From Paenibacillus sp. ACRRY (GTDB lineage: Bacteria; Bacillota; Bacilli; Paenibacillales; Paenibacillaceae), in contig NZ_JAKRNM010000006.1 in NCBI RefSeq assembly GCF_022346995.1, positions 181,113 through 245,112 of the forward strand: 64,000 bases of DNA, written 5' to 3'. Every line of letters begins with the position of its first letter. The stretch's first letter is position 1. Of this stretch, positions 1-7,985 are shown piece after piece. The translations under genes and the position numbers were made by a program. Under the pieces are notes generated by a model. It was not told the DNA's origin. It saw only the letters and a program-made list of their open reading frames with translations, and did not search any database.

Positions 1-1261
1 CGGCATGATAATAGATACCTGCGTAGGTAGTTACAGGTCGGTCAAGGGAGATGACGTTTGCATGATCCGTTTTTTCCTCTGTATCGGCCACGGGCACTGC
101 TGCGGGGTCCAACGCTTCTGGCGTATCCGTAACTGCAGATTCCGCTGATTCGTCGCCACGCATTAACTTGGCCATTTTCTCGCTCCAATCCACAGGTTCC
201 ATTCCAAGCAATCGATCTATGATGTTAAAGGTGACCGTGTAGGGGACAAGGCTTCCATTCGTATTGCACAGTACTACAATCCCGATCTCTTCTTCCGGCA
301 AAAAGGCGACCTGCGAACTAAAGCCATCAATGGCGCCCCCATGATGGATCAACGAATGTCCACGGTAAGGTTCGATGAACCAGCCCAGTCCGTACGTGCT
401 GATAGGCATCTCTGGACCATGAAACGGAGAATCACATGGCATTTGCGGACTGTGCAATACTTCCATTTGTTCCTTGGAGACGAGTTGCTGTCCATCATAC
501 TGTCCCTTATTCAATTGCAATCGCAGCCAGGCTATCATGTCTTCCAGATTGCTGTTAATGGAGCCTGCCGGGCCAGCAGCGTCGATGTTTCGATAAGGAA
601 TTCGTACATTCTCGCCGTCTTTTTCCATATACGGAAAGGCATAATCAGGCTGGGTTTGCATTTCCTCCACAGAGAACAGACTGGATGTCATCCCCAATGG
701 CTTAAACAGGTGATCCTGAACGAGCTTCTCCCAGGTGGTCTCCTTTAAGTTCCCAACCAGATATCCCGCAGTCATGTACATCAGGTTTTGATATTGCCAC
801 TTATTCCTGAAATCCTCATTTGGCTCAAGATACTGCAAAGCGTTTACGAGCTGCTCCCGGGTCCGTGGAGAGTTGTACCATGCCATTTCATGCCTGGGTA
901 ATCCGGAGCGATGACATAACATATCACGAATGGTCAGGCGTTCCGTGGCTACAGGGTCGAACATTTTAAAATTATCCTTATACGTTTTAACGGGCGTATC
1001 CCAATTCAGTAGTTCTTGATCGACTAACAGGGCAGCGGTTGTTGCCGTAAAAGCTTTTGTACTGGACCCGATGGCAAAGAGAGTGCTTGGGGTTACTTCA
1101 AGTTTGGATTCCAGGTCGCGATATCCATAGCCTTTTTGCCAAATGACCTCATTCTTGTGAATTACAGCGACCGCTGCTCCAACACTCTTCCAGGTTTGCA
1201 GCTGTTCAGCTACAAATTCATCCAATCCGTCCAGTAATGAGCGATGTTTAGTGGTAGTCAT
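1..1261 (-). CDS. Serine hydrolase, beta-lactamase (class C-like) fold, 3' end cut off
   Basis: Reading the minus strand from an ATG at 1261 gives an open frame that runs off the window without a stop. A GGAGGG ribosome site lies about 6 bases upstream. The frame carries the three motifs of the class C beta-lactamase/penicillin-binding-protein-like family: SSTK (residues about 66-69, nucleophile Ser and Lys), a YQN near residue 160, and HHGG near residue 312. No signal peptide is visible, so it may be cytosolic. After about residue 340 an acidic linker leads to the start of a further domain, as in members with a DUF3471-like tail. The family includes esterases, D-aminopeptidases and peptidases as well as true beta-lactamases, so the substrate cannot be named. 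Confidence 0.85.
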   Translation of the reverse strand, partial: MTTTKHRSLLDGLDEFVAEQLQTWKSVGAAVAVIHKNEVIWQKGYGYRDLESKLEVTPSTLFAIGSSTKAFTATTAALLVDQELLNWDTPVKTYKDNFKMFDPVATERLTIRDMLCHRSGLPRHEMAWYNSPRTREQLVNALQYLEPNEDFRNKWQYQNLMYMTAGYLVGNLKETTWEKLVQDHLFKPLGMTSSLFSVEEMQTQPDYAFPYMEKDGENVRIPYRNIDAAGPAGSINSNLEDMIAWLRLQLNKGQYDGQQLVSKEQMEVLHSPQMPCDSPFHGPEMPISTYGLGWFIEPYRGHSLIHHGGAIDGFSSQVAFLPEEEIGIVVLCNTNGSLVPYTVTFNIIDRLLGMEPVDWSEKMAKLMRGDESAESAVTDTPEALDPAAVPVADTEEKTDHANVISLDRPVTTYAGIYYHA

Positions 1262-1552
1262 TAGTATCCCTCCAATGAAAATATGAAGTGGGTTCAAACC
1301 AAGAAAACAAAACGCATATGTAGTTGTCATCCAAGAAGTTGTTCAATATCAACTATGCCTTTTTTGGATATAGTTAACATCGGACCCGAGACTGATTTGC
1401 CTGTGATCACTTGTCCTAACAAGGGAATAGAAAGCTTGTCAAACTAGTCCGCATAAATCGAACAAGTCCCTCATAGACATGTACTAATCAAGTAGGGGTT
1501 CTGCTGTACGCACAATCCTGAAGTGAAAACATGTGCTAAAGGGGATGATGTC
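1262..1552. other. Intergenic region, divergent promoters expected
   Basis: About 290 bases between two divergent genes. It must hold promoters for both the hydrolase (minus) and the lipoprotein (plus). I see no convincing -35/-10 pair, RNA or repeat. Confidence 0.4.
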
Positions 1553-2761
1553 ATGCGCCGAATATCATGGATGCTTGCCATGGTATTGGTCTTATCGGCC
1601 TTACTTGCCGCCTGCGGGAAGAAGGATGCGGCAGCAGTGGTCAAAGATCTGAACGAAGTCGTAGGAGAGATGGAGAGTTATCAGGGAGCAGGCATCATGA
1701 CGCTGCATACCGGGGATACGCCGCAGCAGTATAAGGTCGAAGTGTGGCATCAGAAGCCTTCATATTATCGAATTGCGCTTACCAATGCGAAGAAGGATGT
1801 CACCCAGATTGTACTCCGGAACGATGAGGGTGTATTCGTCCTGACACCAAGTCAGAACAAAAGCTTCCGGTTCCAAAGCAACTGGCCGGATAACCAGGGT
1901 CAGGTTTATCTCTATGAGACACTGATTCGCAGCATTACAGGCGATACAACACGTCAGTTCGCCGATGAGAAGGAGAGCTACGTATTTGATGTAGCTGCCA
2001 ATTATAATACGCACGCACTGGTCAGACAGAAAATCTGGCTGAACAAAAGTGATTATGCACCCAAACAGGTAGAGGTTTCAGACTCCAATGCAAACGTCGT
2101 CGTAGACGTTAAATTTGACAGCTTCAAATTCGGTGCAGAATTCGGCAAAGATGCCTTTGATATGCAGCGCAACATGACAGCAGGCACGGAAGGAAACAGC
2201 GGTACAGACACAACGAATCCGGCCGAGCAGGCAGGAGAAAATGGCACCAAGGAGCCAGCAAGCTCCGAGACTGCTCCAGGGCAAGAGCCGACAACAGGTT
2301 CTGCTGAAGGGGTCACTGATGGACAAACCGGTGTGAGCGAGAACCCGGAACAAGAAGCTCAGGACCCGGCGAGTGGTGAACCAGGCACAGAGGAGCCGAC
2401 CATGACTGAACCGGAAGGAGTCGGCAGCTTTGGCGTGATCGAACCGACATATGCTCCGGAAGGCGTCAAGCTGAAGGATGATCAGATTGTGGAGGAATCC
2501 GGCGATTACTCGGTCATGCTCCGCTACGAAGGGACGTATAACTATACGATTTTCGAAGCCAGACCGCAGGACAGAGCCGTATCACTCGCACCATCCCGTG
2601 TAGTGGATCTTGGATTCACTTTGGGAATGATTAGTGGAGACGCTTTACAAACGTTAACATGGATGACCGATGGAATTGAATACAGAATTACGAGTGCGGA
2701 TCTGCCGGAAAGTGAAATGGTTCAGATTGCAACTTCCATGCAGGAGCAGTCAGGTAAATGA
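1553..2761 (+). CDS. ydcC: LolA-like (YdcC/GerS family) lipoprotein with long acidic linker
   Basis: The 402-residue protein starts with a lipoprotein signal peptide and lipobox LAAC (Cys21 would be lipidated). It lies directly upstream of alr-ndoAI-ndoA, the place of the sporulation lipoprotein ydcC in B. subtilis. Residues about 25-210 read as the LolA-like sheet domain of that family. Residues about 215-295 are a low-complexity stretch rich in Glu, Pro, Thr, Ser and Gly. A second small globular region follows, resembling the DUF4367 domain found in such proteins. The ATG at 1553 was chosen over an upstream in-frame GTG (1523) because AAAGGGG sits 8 bases before it. Location: outer face of the cytoplasmic membrane. 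A role in the spore envelope is inferred from family and position. Confidence 0.8.
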   Translation: MRRISWMLAMVLVLSALLAACGKKDAAAVVKDLNEVVGEMESYQGAGIMTLHTGDTPQQYKVEVWHQKPSYYRIALTNAKKDVTQIVLRNDEGVFVLTPSQNKSFRFQSNWPDNQGQVYLYETLIRSITGDTTRQFADEKESYVFDVAANYNTHALVRQKIWLNKSDYAPKQVEVSDSNANVVVDVKFDSFKFGAEFGKDAFDMQRNMTAGTEGNSGTDTTNPAEQAGENGTKEPASSETAPGQEPTTGSAEGVTDGQTGVSENPEQEAQDPASGEPGTEEPTMTEPEGVGSFGVIEPTYAPEGVKLKDDQIVEESGDYSVMLRYEGTYNYTIFEARPQDRAVSLAPSRVVDLGFTLGMISGDALQTLTWMTDGIEYRITSADLPESEMVQIATSMQEQSGK

Positions 2762-2799
2762 TGTAAAAGGTATAGTCGTTAGGGCATTAGGAATGCTAA

Positions 2800-2834
2800 G
2801 GAGCATCGGGGACTTGTTCTCCGGTGCTTTTTGA
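2800..2834 (+). terminator. Rho-independent terminator after lipoprotein gene
   Basis: GCATCGGGGA and TTCTCCGGTGC arms flank a short CTTG loop and are followed by a run of T. It separates the lipoprotein gene from alr. Confidence 0.7.
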
Positions 2835-3121
2835 TGTACACAGTTAGGTTGCCGCGGCATATTATGGAGAGTAAAAGCAGGACGTTTCGTAATGGGGATT
2901 GCTTGGGAAATGAACAGTGAAATGGGCAGGTTGACCCAATAAATACAAAACACGCTTATATGCGGGATGAACCGGGTAAGTAATCGGTATAGGCAGATAG
3001 AGATGGCGTGAGGCTGCATTTTGCACTCATGACCGTATCGCTTATCAGCCTGTTTCTTCATCCGCTTCCGGCTTCGAAATTATGCTGGGCACGCTTTTTG
3101 AGTCGCAGTTCTTCTGCTCAT

Positions 3122-3150
3122 TTGACAGTCACATGCTTGAGCATTACGAT
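3122..3150 (+). promoter_or_regulatory. Candidate sigma-A promoter for alr
   Basis: TTGACA (3122-3127), 17-base spacer, TACGAT (3145-3150), about 50 bases before the alr start. The rest of the gap 2835-3200 shows no gene or RNA that I can support. Confidence 0.5.
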
Positions 3151-3200
3151 GGAGTCTGATATGTGAGCCGGATTAAGATGACTAGAGAAGGTGACAGAAC

Positions 3201-4388
3201 GTGCAAGGACAATATCGGCCGACCCAAGCGGAAATCAACTTGGATCATTTGAGTAGCAACGTAGATGCTTTCCGCTCGGCTCTGCCGCAAGGCATGAAGT
3301 TTCTAGCTTGTGTCAAGGCGAACGCTTATGGACATGGAGCTGTGGAGACGGCCAGAGAACTGGAACGAATCGGAGTGGATTATCTGAGTGTCGCTTTTCT
3401 GGACGAAGCGCTTGAACTGCGACAAAACGGAATCAAGGCTCCGATCTTGGTATTGGGTTATACACCGCCTGAGGGTATTGCTGTAGCCAGGGAACAAGAT
3501 GTGACCATAACCCTGTTCAGCAGGGAAGTGCTTGAAGCGATTCGTGATCTGGATACAGGATCGTCTCAGAACCAACTGAAGGTTCATATCAAAATTGACA
3601 GCGGTATGGGACGTCTGGGTCTGCTGCCCGGTGATGAAGCTATTGCTTTCATACAGGAAGTAGCAGCAATGGATCAGATCCTGCTCGAAGGCATGTTCAC
3701 TCATTATGCCAAGGCGGATGAAGAAGACAAGACCTATACACTGGAGCAGTATCGACGGTTTCGAAGCGTGGTTAAAGCGCTGCGGGATCAGGGATGTGTC
3801 ATCCCGATTATACATACGGCGAACAGTGCAGCTGCCATTGATACACCGGAATTATCCTACAATATGGTACGAGTGGGTATCAGTCTGTATGGGCTGTACC
3901 CTTCAGCCGAGGTGAATCATCAGGTAGTGAAACTGGTCCCGGTATTGACACTGAAGACGAAAGCGGTTCTGGTCAAAACGCTGCCGCCTCATTGGGGCGT
4001 TAGCTACGGAACCCGTTATGTGACACAAGGGAACGAACGAATTGCGACCCTGCCTATCGGCTATGCAGACGGATTTTCAAGAATGCTGACAGGTAAAGCT
4101 CAAGTGCTTGTGCGTGGCCGCCGCGTTCCCGTCGTCGGTACGATCTGCATGGATCAGTGTATGGTGTCGCTGCAATCTTTCGCTGAAGAGGCGGAAGAAA
4201 TTCAAGCCGGCGAAGAGGTTGTCCTCATCGGTCATCAATCGGATGGTGTTATCACCGCAGATGAAGTGGCCTCCCAGCTTAACACGATTGCTTACGAGGT
4301 AATCTGCATGATGGCTCATCGGATACCGCGAATCTATTTCCGGAACGGTGTTGAAGTCGCCAAGGTTAATCCTCTTTTGACATCCTGA
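3201..4388 (+). CDS. alr: Alanine racemase
   Basis: PLP enzyme that interconverts L- and D-alanine and supplies D-Ala for peptidoglycan. The 395-residue length is normal. The PLP lysine is K39 in VKANAYGHG. The second catalytic residue, a Tyr, is in VSYGTRY near residue 270, and a typical MCMDQCM-like segment precedes the C-terminal beta domain. The start is GTG after a GAGAAGGTGA ribosome site. The order lipoprotein-alr-ndoAI-ndoA matches B. subtilis, where this is the housekeeping racemase, so the gene is probably essential or nearly so. Confidence 0.95.
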   Translation: MQGQYRPTQAEINLDHLSSNVDAFRSALPQGMKFLACVKANAYGHGAVETARELERIGVDYLSVAFLDEALELRQNGIKAPILVLGYTPPEGIAVAREQDVTITLFSREVLEAIRDLDTGSSQNQLKVHIKIDSGMGRLGLLPGDEAIAFIQEVAAMDQILLEGMFTHYAKADEEDKTYTLEQYRRFRSVVKALRDQGCVIPIIHTANSAAAIDTPELSYNMVRVGISLYGLYPSAEVNHQVVKLVPVLTLKTKAVLVKTLPPHWGVSYGTRYVTQGNERIATLPIGYADGFSRMLTGKAQVLVRGRRVPVVGTICMDQCMVSLQSFAEEAEEIQAGEEVVLIGHQSDGVITADEVASQLNTIAYEVICMMAHRIPRIYFRNGVEVAKVNPLLTS

Positions 4389-4650
4389 CAGGTCAACTGG
4401 ACGCTATTACCAATAAACTTTTTTTCGGAACAGAAGGAAAACTGTCGGAGCATCTCGAATGTTGTTATATTGACGAGGATGAAAAATCCTGAAAAGAGAT
4501 GTTTGGTCTGTACGAATATTGCCCCCCATGTTTATAATGGAGTACAGCATACTTGATATACTCGGGGCATATATATTCCTTTGTATAAAAGTTCTGGAAA
4601 AACGTAATACTGGTTCACAATGGCGAAAGGTTTGTGGGGGTGGAAGATAG

Positions 4651-4932
4651 GTGGCCAACTTGCAGAACACCAAGCGGATTATGATCAGTTTGCCTGATCA
4701 TCTCCTGCAGGAAGTGGATGGCATCGTAGCGCTGGAGAATTCCAACCGCAGCGAATTGATTAGGCAGGCCATGAAGCTGTATTTGACTGAACGGAAGAAG
4801 CGTTATATCCGTGAGTCCATGCAGCGCGGATACATGGAGATGGCAAAAATTAATTTGACCATGGCATCCGAGGCCTTTCACGCGGAGGAAGATGCGGACA
4901 GCACTCTGGACCGCTTAGTTAGCGGGGTGTAG
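4651..4932 (+). CDS. ndoAI: EndoAI antitoxin (MazE-like, ribbon-helix-helix)
   Basis: A 93-residue protein, the same length as B. subtilis EndoAI. The N-terminal half (residues about 8-45) is a ribbon-helix-helix DNA-binding fold with the RSELIRQAM helix. The C-terminal part keeps the family segment RRGYMEMAKIN-like (here QRGYMEMAKIN), followed by an acidic tail, which in the family wraps around the toxin. The GTG start has a G-rich ribosome site before it. It lies 3 bases upstream of ndoA, so the pair is co-translated. It neutralises EndoA and probably autoregulates the pair. The 260-base gap before it has a TATAAT at 4533-4538 but no good -35. Confidence 0.92.
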   Translation: MANLQNTKRIMISLPDHLLQEVDGIVALENSNRSELIRQAMKLYLTERKKRYIRESMQRGYMEMAKINLTMASEAFHAEEDADSTLDRLVSGV

Positions 4933-4935
4933 ACA

Positions 4936-5286
4936 TTGATCGTAAAACGCGGTGACGTTTTTTTTGCGGATCTTTCTCCCGTTGTCGGTTCCGAGCAAGG
5001 TGGAGTCAGGCCGGTGCTGGTCATCCAGAATGACATCGGCAACCGGTTCAGTCCAACGTGTATCGTGGCGGCTATTACCGCCCAGATTCAGAAGGCTAAG
5101 CTGCCGACGCATGTCGAGATTGATGCTGCGGCTCATGGCTTTGACCGGGATTCTGTGATTTTGCTCGAACAAATACGGACGATTGACAAACAAAGACTGA
5201 CTGACAAGATTACCCATCTGGACGAGGAGACCATGAAATTGGTCAATGAGGCGTTGCAGATCAGTCTGGGTTTGATCGATTTTTAG
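4936..5286 (+). CDS. ndoA: EndoA toxin, MazF-type mRNA endoribonuclease
   Basis: A 116-residue protein of the MazF/PemK family. It starts with the family signature VKRGDVFFADLSPVVGSEQGG (shown here only as key residues: R5, G6, D7, and the SEQGG-RPVLV strand). It is the toxin partner of the preceding gene. In B. subtilis EndoA cuts single-stranded mRNA at UACAU sites. The start is TTG with AGCGGGGTG upstream inside the end of ndoAI. It is intact, with no frameshift. Confidence 0.93.
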   Translation: MIVKRGDVFFADLSPVVGSEQGGVRPVLVIQNDIGNRFSPTCIVAAITAQIQKAKLPTHVEIDAAAHGFDRDSVILLEQIRTIDKQRLTDKITHLDEETMKLVNEALQISLGLIDF

Positions 5287-5376
5287 GTTGTATGGCAATC
5301 GATTTGGGCTGCCAGCAATCCGCCCGCTGCGGGATGTTCCTTGCGGGGAACACACAATTACAGACAACATTTCAGA

Positions 5377-5416
5377 GGAGCGTATCGTGGCCCAAAGGCT
5401 GCGGTACGCTCTTTTG
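5377..5416 (+). terminator. Terminator after ndoA
   Basis: GAGCGTA and TACGCTC arms around a GC-rich loop, followed by TTTT. Confidence 0.7.
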
Positions 5417-5459
5417 TCTAAACTAAAATGAAAGCGTAGAACATTGGCGTGCTTTTCGC

Positions 5460-5487
5460 TATAATGGAACCTGAGAAACCGTTTACG
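5460..5487 (+). promoter_or_regulatory. Candidate -10 box and cre (CcpA) site before alpha-galactosidase
   Basis: TATAAT at 5460-5465 has only a weak -35. Just downstream, 5474-5487 (AGAAACCGTTTACG) matches 12 of 14 positions of the catabolite-responsive element TGWAANCGNTNWCA. A cre around +1 to +20 normally means repression by CcpA when preferred sugars are present. Inference only. Confidence 0.45.
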
Positions 5488-5518
5488 CCAAAGACGTATA
5501 TAGAGGTGGAGGAGACAT

Positions 5519-7708
5519 ATGAGCATTTATATCAATGAAGAGAAACTACAATTTCATTTACAAACCCGCAAGGCAAGTTACGTATTCCAGGTGCTTCCTT
5601 CGGGATATTTGGTACATCTGTATTATGGCAAAAAATTACGCGACTCCGATCTGAGCTGGCTGCATGTTCGGACCGAACGTGCTTCCTTCAGCCCGAATCC
5701 GGTACCGGAAGATCGGACGATCTCATTCGATACGCTGCCGCTGGAGCTGCCTGTTTATGGTACGAGTGATTTCCGTAACCCGGCCGTACAGCTTCAACTG
5801 GAGAATGGTTCAAGTGTCTCGGAATTCACGTATGTCGGCCATCGGTTGGAGAAAGGCAAGCCTGCTCTTCAGGGATTGCCAGCAACCTATGTGGAAGCTG
5901 CAGATGAAGCTGACACGCTCGTAATTGAAATGGAAGATCGCGTGGCAGGAGTCTGCATCGAGCTCTCCTACACAGCTTATTCGTCCTTCAATGCCATTAC
6001 ACGGTCGATGCGTATCATTAATGAGAGCGCTACCCCGGTGAATGTGGCTCGTGCACTAAGCACATCCGTAGATTTCCCGCATGCTGATTATGAACTGCTG
6101 CAGCTGTCGGGTGCATGGACGCGGGAACGCGATATTGTTCGTCGCCCACTGGCTTCCGGCTTGCAAGGCGTAGAGAGCCGCCGTGGTTCAAGCAGCCATC
6201 AACAAAACCCGTTTATTGCGTTGATGACGCCAGGTACGGATGAAGATCAGGGAGAAGTTTACGGCTTCAGTCTCGTATACAGCGGAAGCTTCACAGCGCA
6301 AGCTGAAGTGGATCAGTTCCATACCACGCGTGTATCACTCGGCATTAACCCGTTTGAATTCAGCTGGAAGCTGGAATCCGGAGAATCTTTCCAAACGCCG
6401 GAAACAGTCATGGTCTATTCGGATGCAGGACTTGACGGCATGTCCCAGTCTTATCACGAACTTTATCGCGAACGGCTTGCTCGCGGCAAATTCCGCAATG
6501 CAGAGCGTCCGGTATTGGTGAACAACTGGGAAGCAACGTATTTTGGTTTTAATGCAGACAAGATTGAACAAATTGCCCATGCAGGTAAGAAGCTTGGCAT
6601 CGAGCTGTTTGTACTCGATGACGGCTGGTTCGGACATCGCGACAGTGACAACTCATCGCTGGGTGACTGGATTGTGGACAAGAACAAGCTGCCTCAAGGT
6701 CTGGATGATCTGGCGAACCGTGTGACCGCACTCGACATGCAGTTTGGATTGTGGTTCGAGCCAGAGATGATCTCGCCGGATAGTGAATTGTATCGCAAGC
6801 ACCCGGATTGGTGTCTGCATGTACCTGACCGTCGCCGGACAGAGGGCAGACAGCAGTTGGTCCTGGATTTCTCCCGCCAAGACGTTCGGGATGAAATCGT
6901 ACGTATGCTGAGCGACGTATTGGGATCTGCGCCGATTTCTTATGTGAAATGGGACATGAACCGTAATATGACGGAGATCGGCTCTGCGCAGCTGTCTGCA
7001 GATAGACAGCGTGAGACAGCTCACCGCTATATGCTTGGATTGTATGAGGTGATGGAACGGATTACGTCCTCATTCCCTAATATTTTGTTTGAAAGCTGCT
7101 CAGGTGGTGGCGGTCGTTTTGATCCGGGAATGTTGTATTACATGCCGCAAACGTGGACAAGCGACAACACGGATGCCGTATCCCGTTTGCGCATCCAATA
7201 CGGGACAAGTCTCGTGTATCCGGTAAGTTCGATGGGATCGCATATCTCTGCCGTACCGAATCATCAGGTTAACCGGATTACATCGCTGGAGACCCGTGGA
7301 CATGTTGCCATGTCGGGTAACTTTGGCTACGAGCTTGACCTGACACGTTTCACAGAGGAAGAGAATGCCATTGTGAAGGCTCAAGTGGAGCTGTATAAGG
7401 AGATTCGGGGCACCATTCAGTATGGCACGTTCCGTCGTCTGCTCAGTCCGTTTGAGGGTAATGAAACGGCATGGATGTTTATAGCACCAGATGGAAGCGA
7501 AGCGGTTGTATTCTATTTCCGCGTGTTGTCCGAGCCAAATGCTCCTCTCCAACGTCTGAAGCTGAAAGGATTGGATCCTGACGCTGATTACCGCTTGAAG
7601 GGCAGCTCCGAGACGTACACGGGCGATGCATTGATGTATGGAGGAATTTCTGTAGGCCGTGCCACAGGAGATTATTTGAGCGAGATGTTCCGTTTTGAAC
7701 GGGTATAG
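5519..7708 (+). CDS. Alpha-galactosidase, glycoside hydrolase family 36
   Basis: A 729-residue enzyme that removes alpha-1,6-linked galactose from raffinose-type sugars (melibiose, stachyose). The layout is that of bacterial GH36: an N-terminal beta-supersandwich (to about 330), a TIM barrel and a C-terminal beta sheet. The nucleophile is Asp479 in VKWDMNR and the acid/base is Asp549 in TWTSDNTDA. The substrate-binding segment SCSGGGGRFD is also present. There is no signal peptide, so it is cytosolic. The ATG follows GGTGGAGGAG. No sugar transporter or regulator lies next to it. It sits alone between the toxin-antitoxin pair and tex, unlike B. subtilis. Confidence 0.95.
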   Translation: MSIYINEEKLQFHLQTRKASYVFQVLPSGYLVHLYYGKKLRDSDLSWLHVRTERASFSPNPVPEDRTISFDTLPLELPVYGTSDFRNPAVQLQLENGSSVSEFTYVGHRLEKGKPALQGLPATYVEAADEADTLVIEMEDRVAGVCIELSYTAYSSFNAITRSMRIINESATPVNVARALSTSVDFPHADYELLQLSGAWTRERDIVRRPLASGLQGVESRRGSSSHQQNPFIALMTPGTDEDQGEVYGFSLVYSGSFTAQAEVDQFHTTRVSLGINPFEFSWKLESGESFQTPETVMVYSDAGLDGMSQSYHELYRERLARGKFRNAERPVLVNNWEATYFGFNADKIEQIAHAGKKLGIELFVLDDGWFGHRDSDNSSLGDWIVDKNKLPQGLDDLANRVTALDMQFGLWFEPEMISPDSELYRKHPDWCLHVPDRRRTEGRQQLVLDFSRQDVRDEIVRMLSDVLGSAPISYVKWDMNRNMTEIGSAQLSADRQRETAHRYMLGLYEVMERITSSFPNILFESCSGGGGRFDPGMLYYMPQTWTSDNTDAVSRLRIQYGTSLVYPVSSMGSHISAVPNHQVNRITSLETRGHVAMSGNFGYELDLTRFTEEENAIVKAQVELYKEIRGTIQYGTFRRLLSPFEGNETAWMFIAPDGSEAVVFYFRVLSEPNAPLQRLKLKGLDPDADYRLKGSSETYTGDALMYGGISVGRATGDYLSEMFRFERV

Positions 7709-7737
7709 ATAATCCTGCGTTTAATGCAGTGCTTTTC

Positions 7738-7782
7738 GGGGAAGACCGGAATACGTCGGGGTGACGTTTTTCGGTCTTTTCT
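7738..7782 (+). terminator. Terminator after alpha-galactosidase
   Basis: AAGACCG and CGGTCTT arms with an inner ACGTC/GACGT helix, then TTTTC. Confidence 0.8.
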
Positions 7783-7985
7783 TATGGGTTACACGAAGCG
7801 ATGAATCATAAACTTCATTGTAAGAACTTGTAACTGGTATGAATGCTGGAAAACTGAACGGGATTTTGTGATAATATAGGGAAGAGCAATCTGCATGAGT
7901 GCAGGTTCGATACTGTGATTACAGCAGCATAGCTGCCCTGAACATGCTTAATCTGAAACGATTCAGGAAGGAAAGAGGGATTTAT

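Noticed and set aside
341..748. 135-residue plus-strand frame
   Set aside because: Antisense to the beta-lactamase-fold gene, which has all three catalytic motifs.
3303..3815. 170-residue minus-strand frame across alr
   Set aside because: Antisense shadow of alanine racemase.
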